A stretch of 56,336 nt of DNA, taken from the NCBI GenBank assembly GCA_012064415.1, contig SSNU01000276.1:9950-66285 (forward strand), written 5' to 3'. A model generated the notes under the pieces. The model was not told where the DNA came from. It searched no databases and saw only the letters and a program-made list of their open reading frames with translations. The position numbers and the translations under genes are program-made. Source of the DNA: Gyrodactylus bullatarudis (lineage: Eukaryota; Platyhelminthes; Monogenea; Gyrodactylidea; Gyrodactylidae). Positions 13,542 to 25,294 of the stretch are shown in pieces; position 1 is the first letter of the stretch; every line of letters starts with the position of its first letter.

Positions 13542-13640
13542 CTAATCTGTAGAACATTTGCCCCGTCTTGTTTTGCAGTAAGTTTTCTGAATGTCAAAGA
13601 GACTAAGGGCTTTTTAACATCGAGGAAATGAAAACCTGAA
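13542..13640 (+). repeat. Dispersed repeat R5, copy 1
   Basis: 'agaacatttgccccgt' through 'gactaagggctttttaacat' recurs at 18158-18262 (same strand), and inverted at 18264-18350 and 21893-22005. Confidence 0.75.
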
Positions 13641-14753
13641 TCAAAAGAGATTATTCAAAGGTTTGAGGTTCTAGAAACTTTTTGCAGACTATGCTAATGC
13701 TAATAGACTTTTTAGATCAAAAATAATATCTAAAAGATAAATCACAGATTCGAATATTTCTTCCAATCAACCTGCGAAATCAAAAAAGTTTCTAGAAAGT
13801 TACTCGAAAATTCATATCTCTCTAAGGAAGCTGATGTCTCCTGAATAAATCCCCCGTTTTAGTAATATTCTTTTACTAAAAAATTGAGCCATTAGCACCT
13901 CTTAAATCAGAGAGATATTGTGAATGGTAAATGGAAGGAAAAATATGTTACAGAATTCGATAAGTACATTACAACAAGTCGTTACAATTTTGAAAGACAA
14001 TTTCCAATCTCTTTGAATCATGAGAACCATCGTCGATATTTGACAACTGATATTCATTGAAATAAATAAACTCATAGTATGTCGTCTTATTATTTTTTCC
14101 ATTGATAGTTTTTTATGATCATCTTTAATAATAATAATGGATGGCTTTGACATATTCTTCTCTGGTACATTCAAATTTATGTGTTATTGTATTGTTAGCT
14201 CAGGACAATAAAGTTAAGAGATAAAGAAACGTATCGATTCAGAACAATAATATTATTATACGTATGTATTATATGAAATGTATTTTTATAATTTATTAGT
14301 AGTTATTAGTTGATCTTATTTTGATGTACTTTTAGTCCATTCAAGTACAAGTAACACATAATATAGTAAATAGTAAATGTGCATATATTATATACAATAT
14401 ATATAGAATATGATAAGATATCTGGGCTAAACTTGATTAATTTTACCAAATTGTAGTTCAGTTCTCTTTAGTTCTTCTTCGTTCTAATCTCTACATTTTC
14501 AGCTGACAGAAAGAGATACAATGTAAAAGAATACTTTTACTTTTTCATACGTATGTATTATTAGAGAAATGCACTTTTCAAAAAACATATAGACTTGAGG
14601 ATTGTAGGATAGTGAAAAAAATATTGCTAATAAGGGTGTGTGGTTTTTTTGGATTTTTCCATTTTAACACACCCAAAATCAGTTAAATCATTCTTTTTTT
14701 GTTATTTTTTTGATGATTTTAATGTTTATACAATTTCAATACATGATGGGAAA
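13641..14753. other. No gene seen
   Basis: AT-rich. There is a short imperfect inverted pair 'gggtgtgtggttttt' / 'ttaacacaccc' at about 14634-14672. Nothing else is supportable. Confidence 0.4.
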
Positions 14754-14981
14754 TCAAAGTCTATTTACAAATCGGCGCATATAATATGCCCATAGATGAG
14801 TTGTGAAAATTGTGGATGCTAGAATGATAAAAGAGAGACTTTTAATTAAATCTTTATCAGCATAATGGAAAAGAGGCTGAGGCCGGTTAATTTTCATAAT
14901 GCGGATGAATGGTAACCCGGTGATCGGTTCATTTTTGAAGGAATATTTTGTTTTCACTCGACAACCATGGCCAGAATCCAT
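14754..14981 (-). CDS. Possible small membrane protein, 75 residues
   Basis: Open frame from ATG 14981 to TGA. The first half is polar and basic. The second half holds one hydrophobic segment (SLSFIILASTIFTTHLWAYY) followed by MRRFVNRL, the layout of a single-pass mitochondrial or ER microprotein. I do not recognise the family. A GTAAGC donor upstream near 15047 follows a short ATG-initiated stretch (MKTRIEKK), but no acceptor joins it in phase to this frame. It could be a chance frame. Confidence 0.25.
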   Translation of the reverse strand: MDSGHGCRVKTKYSFKNEPITGLPFIRIMKINRPQPLFHYADKDLIKSLSFIILASTIFTTHLWAYYMRRFVNRL

Positions 14982-16665
14982 CCACACATAGAAAAGGCAA
15001 ATTACTCAGCACATTTGACGGGTGGCATGTATAAAAATGAGCTTACCTTTTTTTCAATGCGAGTTTTCATATTCGAATGAGGGCCTTGAGGAATAAACAA
15101 AAACAACAACAAGACGAGTAAATAGATGCATCACCAGCGTACACACTGAGATACATTGCATTGTAAGAAGAGGAGAAAGAAATTATGCTACATTGCAAGA
15201 ACACACATTCCTTCTCTATCTTGTTCTATGCCAAACTGACACAGAAAGTATGAATAGTGGATGCTCTATTCAACTTTGCATGACCTCAAGATTATTTCAT
15301 AATTCTCATTGGGTGACCTTAAACAAATTCATTTCAACCAATGAGATTCGTACTATAACATACAGCTATGATTGGTCAGAATAATTTTTACATTTTTTCT
15401 ATTCTTTGATACTTCTTTTTCTTCACAGATTGTTAATCTATTTACAAGAGGAATTAAAAAATTTCCAGGTTTTGATTCCAATTTATTTTCAAATTATTCT
15501 CTTTATTAAAAGTTTCTTTAGATGTTTAGAGCCCTTAAAGAAAATTTCTTTGATAAGTTTCGAGAACTTCATCTACGAAAGATTCATTATTAGCGTCAGT
15601 GGATGAATGTCTACCCGGTGATGAGTAAATTGAAGCGAAAAAGAATCATCTTTTTGCTGACCATCTACCGAGTATACATCAAACCACAAACGAGACTCGT
15701 TCAATCGTTAGTGTCTTGATGTTTCTTCTGCATTATTATCCAATGTTATTTCGGTCCATCAGAACATACTTACCTTTATGAAAGAATTAGTAAAAGTCCA
15801 CATGATCAGAGAGAAGTGGTAAGTTTTATTCGAGGGTGCTCTGAGAATCCTTTTGTCTAAGCAACTGAATCCAGAGAGAAAAGCTCAAGTCTTTTATAAA
15901 TAATAAATCTAACAAAACGTTTCTTATTGATCAATTTCATTTCAACCAATCAGAATATTCATTCACAAAATTAAACCAACTCTACACTATACACACATAC
16001 ATACAAAACTAACATCAATGAATTGTAGTAGCATTTTCTTTTTCATAGAACTAATTTTATGAGGGTGTGTGCGTATATCTAGTTTTAATGCATACATTCA
16101 AATACACATAAGCTATATAATATATATATGGGTACCTCTGAATGTTTCGCAAGGTTAAATCTCTCATCAACATCTAGCCGTGAGAGAGAGAATTTACATG
16201 TGTCTATCTAACCTTCATCTGTATTTGTAGGATTTATCATATATATTTTGCATAGACTTATTTTTTCATGACCTTATAAGGTTATATCTGTATGCCATTA
16301 CGGCCTGAGATGTACATAAAATGAATGAGAAAGACATTTTATATACTGATATAGGATATAGTATATTCTATGTGTATGTATTTTTATGGATAGTCAGGAT
16401 TTATGTACAGTAATACTATTATGCCAGCAAACTGAGTTTTCTATGAGGTAGAATTATACTTTGTTAAGAAGACACGTCTCACACTATGAGAAAGCATTAT
16501 TCAAATGTAATACCCATATTGAGAGTTCTCCTTCAGATTTTGTATCTTGGTCCAACTGAAAAGATGAATAATTATCACAAGTTATTATTATCTAACTATA
16601 CAAACAGCGTATTGGGTCGTAACTCTTTTTGGTATTTACTTATAAGTAGATAAGCAGTACCTATT
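14982..16665. other. No gene seen
   Basis: AT-rich. 'catttcaaccaat' followed by 'gag' or 'cag' occurs twice (about 15330 and 15940). There is a TA microsatellite near 16120. No supportable exon. Confidence 0.4.
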
Positions 16666-16671
16666 TTTATT
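16666..16671 (-). promoter_or_regulatory. Poly(A) signal after the 16.8-kb exon
   Basis: AATAAA on the minus strand, about 110 bases past the stop of the exon ending at 16781. It supports a 3'-terminal exon. Confidence 0.45.
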
Positions 16672-16780
16672 ATTTTCGTGAAATTGTACACATTGAATTA
16701 TAAAATGATAGTGTAATAAACTTTCTCTGTAGTACAAGCATACATACAAAATTGAGTGTAAATCGTTTGTTTCCAAGTGT

Positions 16781-16828
16781 TCAATAACCCTTGAAGGTCA
16801 TTAGGTCAATTCCGGCTTCTACATACAT
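16781..16828 (-). CDS. Terminal coding exon, possibly of the CELF gene
   Basis: A strong minus-strand acceptor (TTCTTTTCTTATTTGTGCAG) is followed by sequence open in two useful phases. Phase 0 reads MYVEAGIDLMTFKGY and stops. Phase 1, using the single G left by CELF exon 3 at 29707, reads DVCRSRN and stops at 16806, so the join would be ...LKRPK-D.... That resembles the K/D junction near CELF C-termini, but the usual terminal RPY is absent. The exon lies downstream on the same strand as CELF. It may instead end an unrelated gene in phase 0. The acceptor and poly(A) signal are visible; the gene assignment is inference. Confidence 0.45.
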   Translation of the reverse strand: MYVEAGIDLMTFKGY

Positions 16829-16917
16829 CTGCACAAATAAGAAAAGAATAAAATAAAAAATTTGATTAAACATTAAGCAATAGTAACGTTACGAAATGCA
16901 AGTATAATGTCTATTAG

Positions 16918-17365
16918 CATAGGCCAAATTTTTCAACTTTTCCCAGCCTTAATCTCATTTTGAAGATTATCGAAAATTAAGCATTTTTTCCAATAAAACC
17001 ATACGTTTTCGAGTTTGTTCTGATATACAATAGAGGTAGATGAAAATTGTCTTTTAAGAAAAAATCGACGCGGCTCTTTTGGTTTTCAATAGATTGAAGT
17101 CTTAATTCTCGAATGGGCTTGATTTTACATCAAAATATTGAATCATTTTTCTATAATCTTTCAATTTTAAAAATATTTAATAAAATTTAAATCTCGATTG
17201 GAAATGACAATTTTTGAACAAGCGCCAAGATTTTTTCAATGAATTTTACTACGACAAAGGAAAAAATTGAGATTTTTGAATAGTTTATGCAAGATTTTGA
17301 ATAAAAGTAGGGCATATAGTAAAAATTGAGTCTTTTTTCACAATTTGAAAGAAATTCCTAGGAAA
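16918..17365 (+). repeat. Dispersed repeat F2, copy 1
   Basis: Shares 'caacttttcccagccttaat', 'cgccaagattttttcaatga' and 'ttgagatttttgaatagttt' with the reverse complement of 41860-42145. It is a non-coding, DNA-element-like repeat. Confidence 0.75.
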
Positions 17366-18157
17366 TTAGTTAAATTTAGATGATTTGTTTTTCTCGGATA
17401 AAACATCAATTTTTGATCAAGGGTAAAATAAAATATTGTATTACTCTAATCATTAGAGTCTAATGTCTAATCGGATTGAATTCCCCATTTATGTGATACA
17501 GTAAATGTGGCTCTCTTCTCAAACGATCTCCAGATCATGATAAGAAGACTCCTATTGAATATGTTTCTTGTATTATGCGATATCCCAATATGATACAGAC
17601 TATAGTAGTCACAATTAGAGTTACAAATTAGATAATTTCTACACATACCAGAATAATTACGCAATCTTCGGCTTTTCGTTCAAGAGATGTATAAGGATGA
17701 GTGTGACTTTTAGGGCCTGGAAAAGATTATCTTATAAACTATTGCTCTTCTATAGCTATTCCTTTCGATGGAAGGTTATCTGAACTTTTCCTACAACCTG
17801 AGCAAATAAGTATTTCAAATACTTTCACCCTTCACCTCAGTAAGCCTTAATGAAAACCTATTTTAATTAATTTTTGTACTTAACCCTTTAAGCTTCAGCA
17901 GGGGAGAAGATAACTTTCTCAAGCCATTTTAAAGTTAAAAATTTAAAGAAACTGAAACCTTTTTTCTGAAATAAGAACTAATATTCTTTCGAATGAACTA
18001 TGACTAGATTAGCTACGATAATTCATTAAGAAGTTATGAAAAAAAGTGGAAATTTTCAAGAAAATATCGTGAATGTTTCATTGAAAATTTCCTCAAAGAG
18101 ATTAAATTAAAATTCGAAAAAGTGATCACCTGGAAGTCATCTCTTGAGATAAAATGG
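17366..18157. other. No gene seen
   Basis: AT-rich. No exon or RNA gene recognised. Confidence 0.35.
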
Positions 18158-18355
18158 CTAATCTAAAGAACATTTGCCCCGTATTGTTTGCAGTAATTTT
18201 CCCGAATGACAAAGAGACTAAGGGCTTTTTAACATCAAGGAAATGAAAACGAATCCCTTGCGGTGAGTTTTCATGTCATCGATAATAAAAAGACCAACAC
18301 GATTCAAAGTAATCTTAGAGAGAAATAAGAGGGGGCAACTGTTCTCTAATTTAAC
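18158..18355. repeat. Fold-back of repeat R5
   Basis: 18158-18262 reads R5 forward (agaacatttgccccgt...taacatcaaggaaatgaaaac), and 18264-18350 reads back in reverse complement (catcgataataaaaag...gagggggcaac). It is joined at 'cgaatcccttgcggtgag'. A related inverted piece is at 21893-22005. Confidence 0.65.
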
Positions 18356-18533
18356 CGTCTGAAACCATACATTATTTTCAATTTCAGTAATGTTCCTTGA
18401 ATAAAGCTTCAAGAGTGGATAAATTAATTTTAAAGCAGGCATATTATTTAAGTACAAGTCCCCTTTCGTAGAAACATTTGAATAAGAGAGGTTAACTGGA
18501 TGCTTTAAAAATATGTTAATGATTCACATAAAG

Positions 18534-19578
18534 CTAGTTAATATGAAGATGGGAGTTTATGCTTTTTACAAAATTCTTATTTTTTTCATCAAGAAATCGA
18601 ATTTGATTGAGAATTTTTGGAATCTAGATTATGAGGCCCTCTTTCACGGTACGGAGAAAAAAAATTTAGAAAAAATCAATTTTTAAGGAAAATACGGCAA
18701 ATTTGAAATCTTTTAGTAGCGCCAAATTCCCATTTTTATGAACTTTGAGTTGAAAATTTTTGCTGATCACAATTAGTCAAAGAAATCAAATATGCTGAAT
18801 CTGGTTCTGAGAATCACCCCATAATCGTGTGAAAATCAAATTTTGATTTTTTCATCAATTTCCATACTTGAAAGTCGATGAAATTTGATATTTCAATATC
18901 CCTCAAACATGACGAATCTATCAAAACTTTTATGATGATAATCGGTTTTTTTTGCCTTATTGTGATCCTAAAAATCAACTTTTGATCTCTCTCTCACATT
19001 GAAATCAGCAAAAAAAAGTGGCGCCAAATTCCCATATTTTTGAACTTTGAGTTGAAAAATTTTTGTTGATTTCAAGGTGAGAGAGTGATCAGAAGTTGAT
19101 TCTTGGAATCACAATAAGACAAAAAAACCGATGATCATAATAAAAATTTTGATAAATTCGTCATTTTTCTGGGATCTTGAAATATCAAATTTCATCGACT
19201 TTCAAGTAGGGAAAATGATCAAAAAATCAAAATTTGATTTTGACACAATTATGGGGGAATTCTTAAAATCAGATTCAGCATATTTACTTTCTTTGACTAA
19301 TTGTGATTCTAAGAATCAACTTCTGATCACTCTCTCACCTTGAAATCAACAAAAATTTTTCAACTCAAAGTTCAAAAATATGGGAATTTAGCGCCACTTC
19401 AAGATTTCGAATTTGCCGTATTTTCCTTAAAAATTGATTTTTTCTAAATTTTTTTCTCCGTACCGTGAAAGAGGGCCTCATAATCTAGATTCCAAAAATT
19501 CTCAATCAAATTCGATTTCTTGATGAAAAAAATAAGAATTTTGTAAAAAGCATAAACTCCCATCTTCATATTAACTAG
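18534..19578. repeat. Long fold-back element, family F1
   Basis: The terminal inverted repeats ('ctagttaatatgaagatggg' and its reverse complement at 19578) extend inward for roughly 200 bases. Internal blocks 'gcgccaaattccca' + 'aactttgagttga' occur at about 18712, 19021 and, inverted, 19365, so the centre is itself a nested palindrome. It shows no transposase and is related to 10984-11654. Confidence 0.8.
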
Positions 19579-20871
19579 GGGTACTTACTAGTAGGCAGAG
19601 TTAAAAATCCTTGGACGAATTTGATCAATAATACGAAATCCCATGATTACTCTCTTCAGTCTGATTAAGTTCACACATTATACTCTTAAAATTATGATGT
19701 TTCTCTAAGACATTACTCATTATACATAATATTGTAATATGACTCTAGGTTTAGACTTATTTTGGCTCATTATCGCGCCGGAAATAGATGATAGTCATAC
19801 ATTTTCATGATTGAGTCATATCACTTCTTGAAATACTTATAATTATGAGATAACTCTTTCAATGAGTCGACTTTTCACACTATAATCAAGGTTTCAGTCC
19901 TTGGGAGGACTCATTGCTCAATAACTTTTAATCTTCTTCGTTTTGATAAGACAATTGCGAGGGTAATTGAGTCACGAATAGCCTATTCGAAATAGGTAAA
20001 TATTAGAATAAGAGTTTGAATCTAATTGAGTCCTTCAAGAGAGCTCGAAAAGGTATACATAAAACATATGAGCCTTTTAGTAAACTGGCTTTAAAAAACA
20101 GAAGCAAAATAGTGCAAAGATTTGTAAAATTTCAAAAGTTAATGAAAAGCTGTTCTCTGTTAGAATGATATTTGTTTAGTAATTTTAAATCTCTGTTCTC
20201 CTTCTAGACAATTTCATTGAATAAAGTATGAACTTCAAAAATGATTCCAAAGAAAATATGAAATCTTTTTTTTCTCAATTTACTTTCAATGATCTCAGGA
20301 GGAAGTTTTTTTGTAGCAACTGAATTTATTCTTGGGAATACTAATGCCATCAGTTGGAGGAAATTGGTCAATATAATCTGTCGAAAAGGAATTTTTGTTA
20401 TCAACCCAAATAATTTTATGAAATTTGGCACGTAGCAAACTTTGGGGTCAAAAAATCCCGAATTTTGTAAATTCTTAAATTTAAGCATACAATAAAGTGT
20501 TTTTAGAGAATCGATCATGTGTAGAAAGTATGAACTATAACAGAGTGTTCATTAAATGGATTTTTTGGTTTTTCATTCCAACTAAAAGGCTAACTTATTC
20601 ATTCTAGGTTTATACATTCAATAATAGATTTGGTTTATAAGTTGATGATTTAAATCGAGAATGCTGCTGTACATGGTACACCTGCGATTACAACCTCAAA
20701 TAAGAACAATACATTTTGAAAATTCTATTACATTTTAACCATTTGATTTGATGAAACAGTTTTGAAATTAGTTCAAAAGTTTGAAAAGAAGAATCATCTG
20801 TGAAATTCAATTACCACCCCAGGCCGAACCAAAATATAAAGCGCGATTTGTGTATTACTATAAATAAAAAA
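19579..20871. other. No gene seen
   Basis: AT-rich. A 104-codon minus-strand frame at 20204-20518 has no recognisable domain and only non-ATG context at its start, so it is not called. Confidence 0.4.
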
Positions 20872-21253
20872 GGTTGACTATAACGTTGTTCGCTTGCTAC
20901 CTGACTATGTTGTCTTCTGGCTTGTATTGGTCTATCTGTAGAAAAGGAAAGGGGAGAGAAAGGTGTAGTATTTCTTAAAGAATAAGGATTATAAAAATTA
21001 CAGTGAGTCCAAACTATTTTTATCAGGGTAATCTAAATATTTTTTATTTTAATCTTAATTTTCTTTCAAGTGATGAATTATATTAACAGAGTTATTACTT
21101 TAATACAGTAATTCTGATTACTATAACTATCACTGTAATTTTTATAATTCTTATTCTTTAAGAAATACTACACCTTTCTCTCCCCTTTCTTCTTCTACAG
21201 ATAGACAGAAGACAACAAAGTCAGGTAGCAAGCGAACAACGCTATAGTCAATC
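20872..21253. repeat. Fold-back (MITE-like) element, about 120-bp arms
   Basis: 'ggttgactataacgttgttc' at the left end pairs with 'gaacaacgctatagtcaatc' at the right end. Pairing continues through 'gcttgctacctgact', 'tagaaaaggaaaggggagag' and 'ttcttaaagaataag'. The central spacer is about 130 bases. Arms are about 90% complementary by eye and there is no coding content. Confidence 0.85.
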
Positions 21254-22504
21254 TATGCCGAACAGCTCCCTGAAGAACTACTTGGTTCAAAATTATAAAT
21301 TTTTATTGTTTTGATACCTAATATACCTAATACGTGGATTTAAATTTGTAATTTTGTAAATCAGAACAAAATTTAAAATACATTTCTATTTAATTCAAAA
21401 GGACTTTTTTCTCAAAATTTAATTCTCTATATCGAAATAGCCGAAAAATTTGTATTACCCAAATAAACCCGAATTTCAGATTCTGTGCACTACAGTAAAT
21501 CCGTGTAAAAACTGTAATTTAAAGTGTAGTTATAATTAGTCCATTACAAAACATCTCAAGTTTATTTAGAATTCTTTCATTCAACGATTGAATCAGAAGT
21601 CCTCTTGCGTGTTGATGTAGTAGGCTTCTTCTTCTTTTGAAGATCAATAATGAATAAATTTCGAAATGTTCAGTATAATTTAATTACTTTGTTCACTCGA
21701 TATCTCTCTCTCTACAAATGTCAACCATGTCCTTCAGAATTAATTAGTGTGCACTGAAAAGAAAATTGCAGAATTGCTTTAAATTTAAGTAACCAAAATT
21801 AGGCTCAAGGGGGTAAAGAAAAATCTTTTCTTTTGATTTTAAGACTCTGAATCAAGAGCAAAATCCTATTTTTTCAAAAGAACTCTTTTTCTATCACCGC
21901 AAGGGTTGCGTTTTCGTGTCATCGATGTTAAAAAGCTAAGCTATTCTCTTTTTCATTCAGATAAATTACGACAAAACTAGAGGGGGCAAATTTTATTCTA
22001 TTGATAAGCCATAAAAAGTTGATAGATCAAAAGTTTTATCGCAATTTCTTGGAAAATGGGGGTCTCTGTAGTGTCTACATTATAATATTGATTGAGGAAA
22101 TTTCAAAATTGCCATTTTCACAATTATTTTTTTGTTAAAATTTTGAGAAAAAATGCATATTTCTTAGTTTTGACTCAATGAATTCTCGATTGTGAGTTAA
22201 ATGCCAAATCTGTTTATATTCCACGATGCGTCATGAGTCATGACGATAGTCTACCAGCATACATAATTTCTTGACATTCTTCACAAAGTATTACATTCAT
22301 ATTTGTACAATGTAAGTAAAAGTTATCTTCTTACTGTCATTGATCTAATGACAAGTGACCTACCCGAAAAAACACTTGATGGTAAGAGAAATTTTGAAAA
22401 TTATCTTTAGTGCAATTCTTAGCAAGATTTCAAATTTGAGTCTGTTCTGGACTAGGTTACGGGTATTGGGCAAGTAAGGAGAGTAGACGCTTTGGGTTAA
22501 GACT
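21254..22504. other. Gene-free, with an inverted R5 fragment
   Basis: 21893-22005 is a reverse-complement R5 fragment (accgcaaggg...taaaaagctaagctattc...agagggggcaaa). The rest shows no supportable gene. Confidence 0.5.
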
Positions 22505-22945
22505 TAATTAAGTTACTGTGGAGCTACATATATAGGTCGTACAATTAGGAAGTTATCAACTAGAGGGAACGATCATCTTAAGAAAGATACAGCGGTGACC
22601 AGGCTTCTAAGACAGGAAGGGCACGAAACTTCAAAATGCAGGGGATGACAGTACTGATGTTTGGGTGAAGGATAAATCTATATAAACCAAACTTATGTGT
22701 CCAAAAAAACTATTCTTAGAATCTTCAACTACCTTGGTCTATGTGAGCTTTTTCACTTTTCCCTCCACTGTTGCTAATTATTGGAGAGTTTTGGTGTTTT
22801 TTCAGCTTGCATTATGTTCTTATATTCTTTGACTTTTACTATTTCTTTCATAATTTGTAAATTATTATCTTTAATGAATTCTTAACTTTTATCATTTTTG
22901 AAGTATTGCCACTGATGATGCTTTATGAAATGTACATTATTTTAT
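22505..22945 (+). repeat. Composite dispersed repeat, copy B
   Basis: 22505-22632 ('gtacaattaggaagttatca', 'gatacagcgg') matches the reverse complement of 47246-47365 with few differences. 22645-22945 matches 132-445. Copy B therefore joins two modules seen separately elsewhere, suggesting that a longer parent element begins with the first module and ends with the second. Confidence 0.8.
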
Positions 22946-23099
22946 TTAGTTAGGCGAACCATAATACCTGGATCATGGATAACAAGATAAACCACAGATT
23001 GGTAATACAAATCCTTTGAGATTTTGGATTTTACCCAATTTGCATGGTGTAATCATATTTTAAGAATAAGATTAAATGATAAATCCAGCTTGATGATTT

Positions 23100-23392
23100 A
23101 ATATTTTCAAAAATTAGACAATTTTACATTATCTACGTTGATCCTTTTATGGTTATTCACTTCATGTTATTTTGAGTTGTTAAGAATAATTAATTAACTC
23201 TAGAACGACATTTTAAATTTTCCTTATGGAAGCTTTAATACAAATGGGGGCGTTAAAGACCCCCAAATGTCAATTAAAATTATTTTCTAAGATAAAAATA
23301 TTTGTGAATGTACTCGTAAGTAATAAACTTATTATAAAAATAATTCGGAAATTGGTTATTGAACTAATGAAAAATTATCATTGAAAATTTAT
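23100..23392 (+). repeat. Perfect 293-bp direct repeat, left copy
   Basis: Identical to 23854-24146 at a constant offset of 754 with no mismatch or gap that I can see. It flanks a truncated LINE. Interpretation: an extraordinarily long target-site duplication, or a tandem duplication with an insertion in the duplicated segment. Confidence 0.93.
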
Positions 23393-23853
23393 TATTTTTT
23401 TTTCGGTAGAAAGGTTTTATTAAAAAAATATACATAGATCAATCACAATTAGTAAATGTTTTTTTCGAAGTAATTGGAGTTTAAATCTGAAGAATCTGGG
23501 ATTAACATGAATAGAAAGGCGCAAATGTTTCTGATTTGGAGTCCAGTGAGACAATAAATATCAATTCTGTGATAATGTAGGCATTTTGTGTTTGTTATCA
23601 GAGAGGTAAATTTCATATGATTTCTGGTGTGATGTGGAGATAGAGAGTCCTCCCTAGTTTGAGTTTGGAGGGAGATGGAAAATGAAAGCCTGCGTAACCA
23701 CAAAGGAAAGAGTTGGGCTTTAGATAAAAGTAATCTGTAAGATAGGGGGCCAAGGTTGGAGCGGAGAAATCTTCTTTGAATTTTTTCAAGTTCTAAAGTG
23801 ACTTTAGCAGAGAGATTTCTTATGAGACCGGATGCGTAATCGAAAATTGGTAG
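23393..23853 (-). mobile_element. 5'-truncated LINE (non-LTR retrotransposon) 3' end
   Basis: On the minus strand one frame is open from the left-hand boundary at 23853 to a stop at 23449, about 134 residues. It reads FDYASGLIRNLSAKV, LEKIQRRFLRSNLGPLSY and LFPLWLRRLSFSISL, which is the C-terminal region after the reverse-transcriptase palm of LINE ORF2 (pattern: Y.S..., LE..Q..FLR, RR..LSL). The 3' end has AATAAA near 23415 and a short A-tract next to the flanking repeat. It is a dead copy, truncated by incomplete reverse transcription. Confidence 0.8.
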
Positions 23854-24146
23854 AATATTTTCAAAAATTAGACAATTTTACATTATCTACGTTGATCCTT
23901 TTATGGTTATTCACTTCATGTTATTTTGAGTTGTTAAGAATAATTAATTAACTCTAGAACGACATTTTAAATTTTCCTTATGGAAGCTTTAATACAAATG
24001 GGGGCGTTAAAGACCCCCAAATGTCAATTAAAATTATTTTCTAAGATAAAAATATTTGTGAATGTACTCGTAAGTAATAAACTTATTATAAAAATAATTC
24101 GGAAATTGGTTATTGAACTAATGAAAAATTATCATTGAAAATTTAT
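23854..24146 (+). repeat. Perfect 293-bp direct repeat, right copy
   Basis: Second copy of 23100-23392. Their identity indicates a recent event. Confidence 0.93.
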
Positions 24147-24258
24147 CGGTTAGATACTCTAGCTTGGTGTGTTAAATTAAAACAGAACATCAATTTCAAT
24201 GCAGAACTCGTTTAAGAATCATCAATTTGATACAATACGTTCTCAATGTTCTTTGTAG

Positions 24259-24415
24259 TACTTCAGTGGCAAATGTTTTGAAAACAGTGTATTCTCTTTC
24301 ATTGATTAAAGTTTTCGATAAAGTTGACGAGAAAGATAATTTCACTGATCCTTACAGTTATTATTTAGAACTAATTTCAACTTACGCTAGGCAAAACGAT
24401 CTACATCTTTTATGA
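24259..24415 (+). CDS. Possible terminal exon, unknown gene
   Basis: After an acceptor-like TTCTTTGTAG the frame reads TSVANVLKTVYSLSL, VFDKVDEKDNFTDPYSY, LELISTYARQNDLHLL and then TGA. The composition is more protein-like than neighbouring frames, but no domain is recognised and no upstream exon joins in phase. The 293-bp repeat and LINE end 110 bases upstream, so they may sit in its intron. It could be chance. Confidence 0.25.
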
Positions 24416-25130
24416 AAGCAATAGGAATTGGTCTGATCAATTAAATCAATTTATTTGTTTCAAACTTTTCTCTCTACCAGTAATATTTTTGTTGAATTTA
24501 CCCAAATCTTTTAGAGACAAGCTCTTGCCTTGAAAGAATGGGAATTAACACAAACTCCATTGTACTCGCATGAAACTTTAATTTGTAAATAAAAAATTTA
24601 TAACTCACAGGTCTAATTTATCTCGAGAGTAGCTTTTTATCTGAGCCTCGAATAATTCGATCGGGTTCAATTTCATTTAGCGAATTCGTTGGTATGAATT
24701 TTAGTTAGCGAAAAAATTATGACTCAATCACACTCGAGTCTCGGCACCAAATTGAACCAATAACGATTGAAAAGTTTTTATATTTTGTACAGTATTTACT
24801 TATTTCATTGTAATCCTGAAATACAGGAAGTGTAGAATCAGGCTTTTTCGATTAAATAAATAAAGAAAAATTCAAGAAATGTTGATGCATATGATATTTT
24901 CATCTATATCAAATCTCTCATCGCATATATCGAGATTCTAAGATCCAAAAATAACTATCCATAATAGTTTTTAAAACGTTTTTTTATTCATGAAAAAGGT
25001 ATTTTAAAAAGAATTGATTATAATATGACAATAGTAATATTTCCTTATACTATTATTGTTGAATTTATAAATTAATTAAAATAAATAAAATTTAACAATG
25101 AGTTTGTTTGCATGTCTAGGATTAATCATA
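24416..25130. other. No gene seen
   Basis: AT-rich sequence upstream of the snoRNA host gene. Its promoter and first exon should lie at the right-hand end. Confidence 0.4.
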
Positions 25131-25175
25131 ATACAGCATGCTAATACATGCCTTCATCCCATACTGTAAGTACTA

Positions 25176-25238
25176 ATCGCATGATGATTCCATCTTTCGG
25201 CCGAAATAGACATGTGGTCTAACTTAATCCTGATAAGC
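25176..25238 (+). ncRNA. Box C/D snoRNA, U32-like
   Basis: C box ATGATGA 25181-25187 and D box CTGA 25230-25233. The internal CCATCTTTCGG lies just before a D'-like CCGA. It is complementary to CCGAAAGATGG, a conserved 28S rRNA sequence, and vertebrate U32 (SNORD32) carries the same CCATCTTTCG guide. Counting five bases up from D' points to an A in CCGAAAG as the 2'-O-methylation target, which I believe corresponds to human 28S Am1511. The terminal stem is weak. Confidence 0.78.
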
Positions 25239-25294
25239 TCAAACTAATAACTCACCTTTATCTAGATCCATCTTTTTGGCAGCAGACAAACAGG

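Noticed and set aside
20204..20518. 104-codon minus-strand frame
   Set aside because: No motif, no splice context, composition of AT-rich noise.
23100..24146. The 293-bp direct repeats as LTRs of a small retrotransposon
   Set aside because: No TG...CA ends, primer-binding site or polypurine tract, and the interior is the C-terminus of a LINE on the minus strand with an A-tract.
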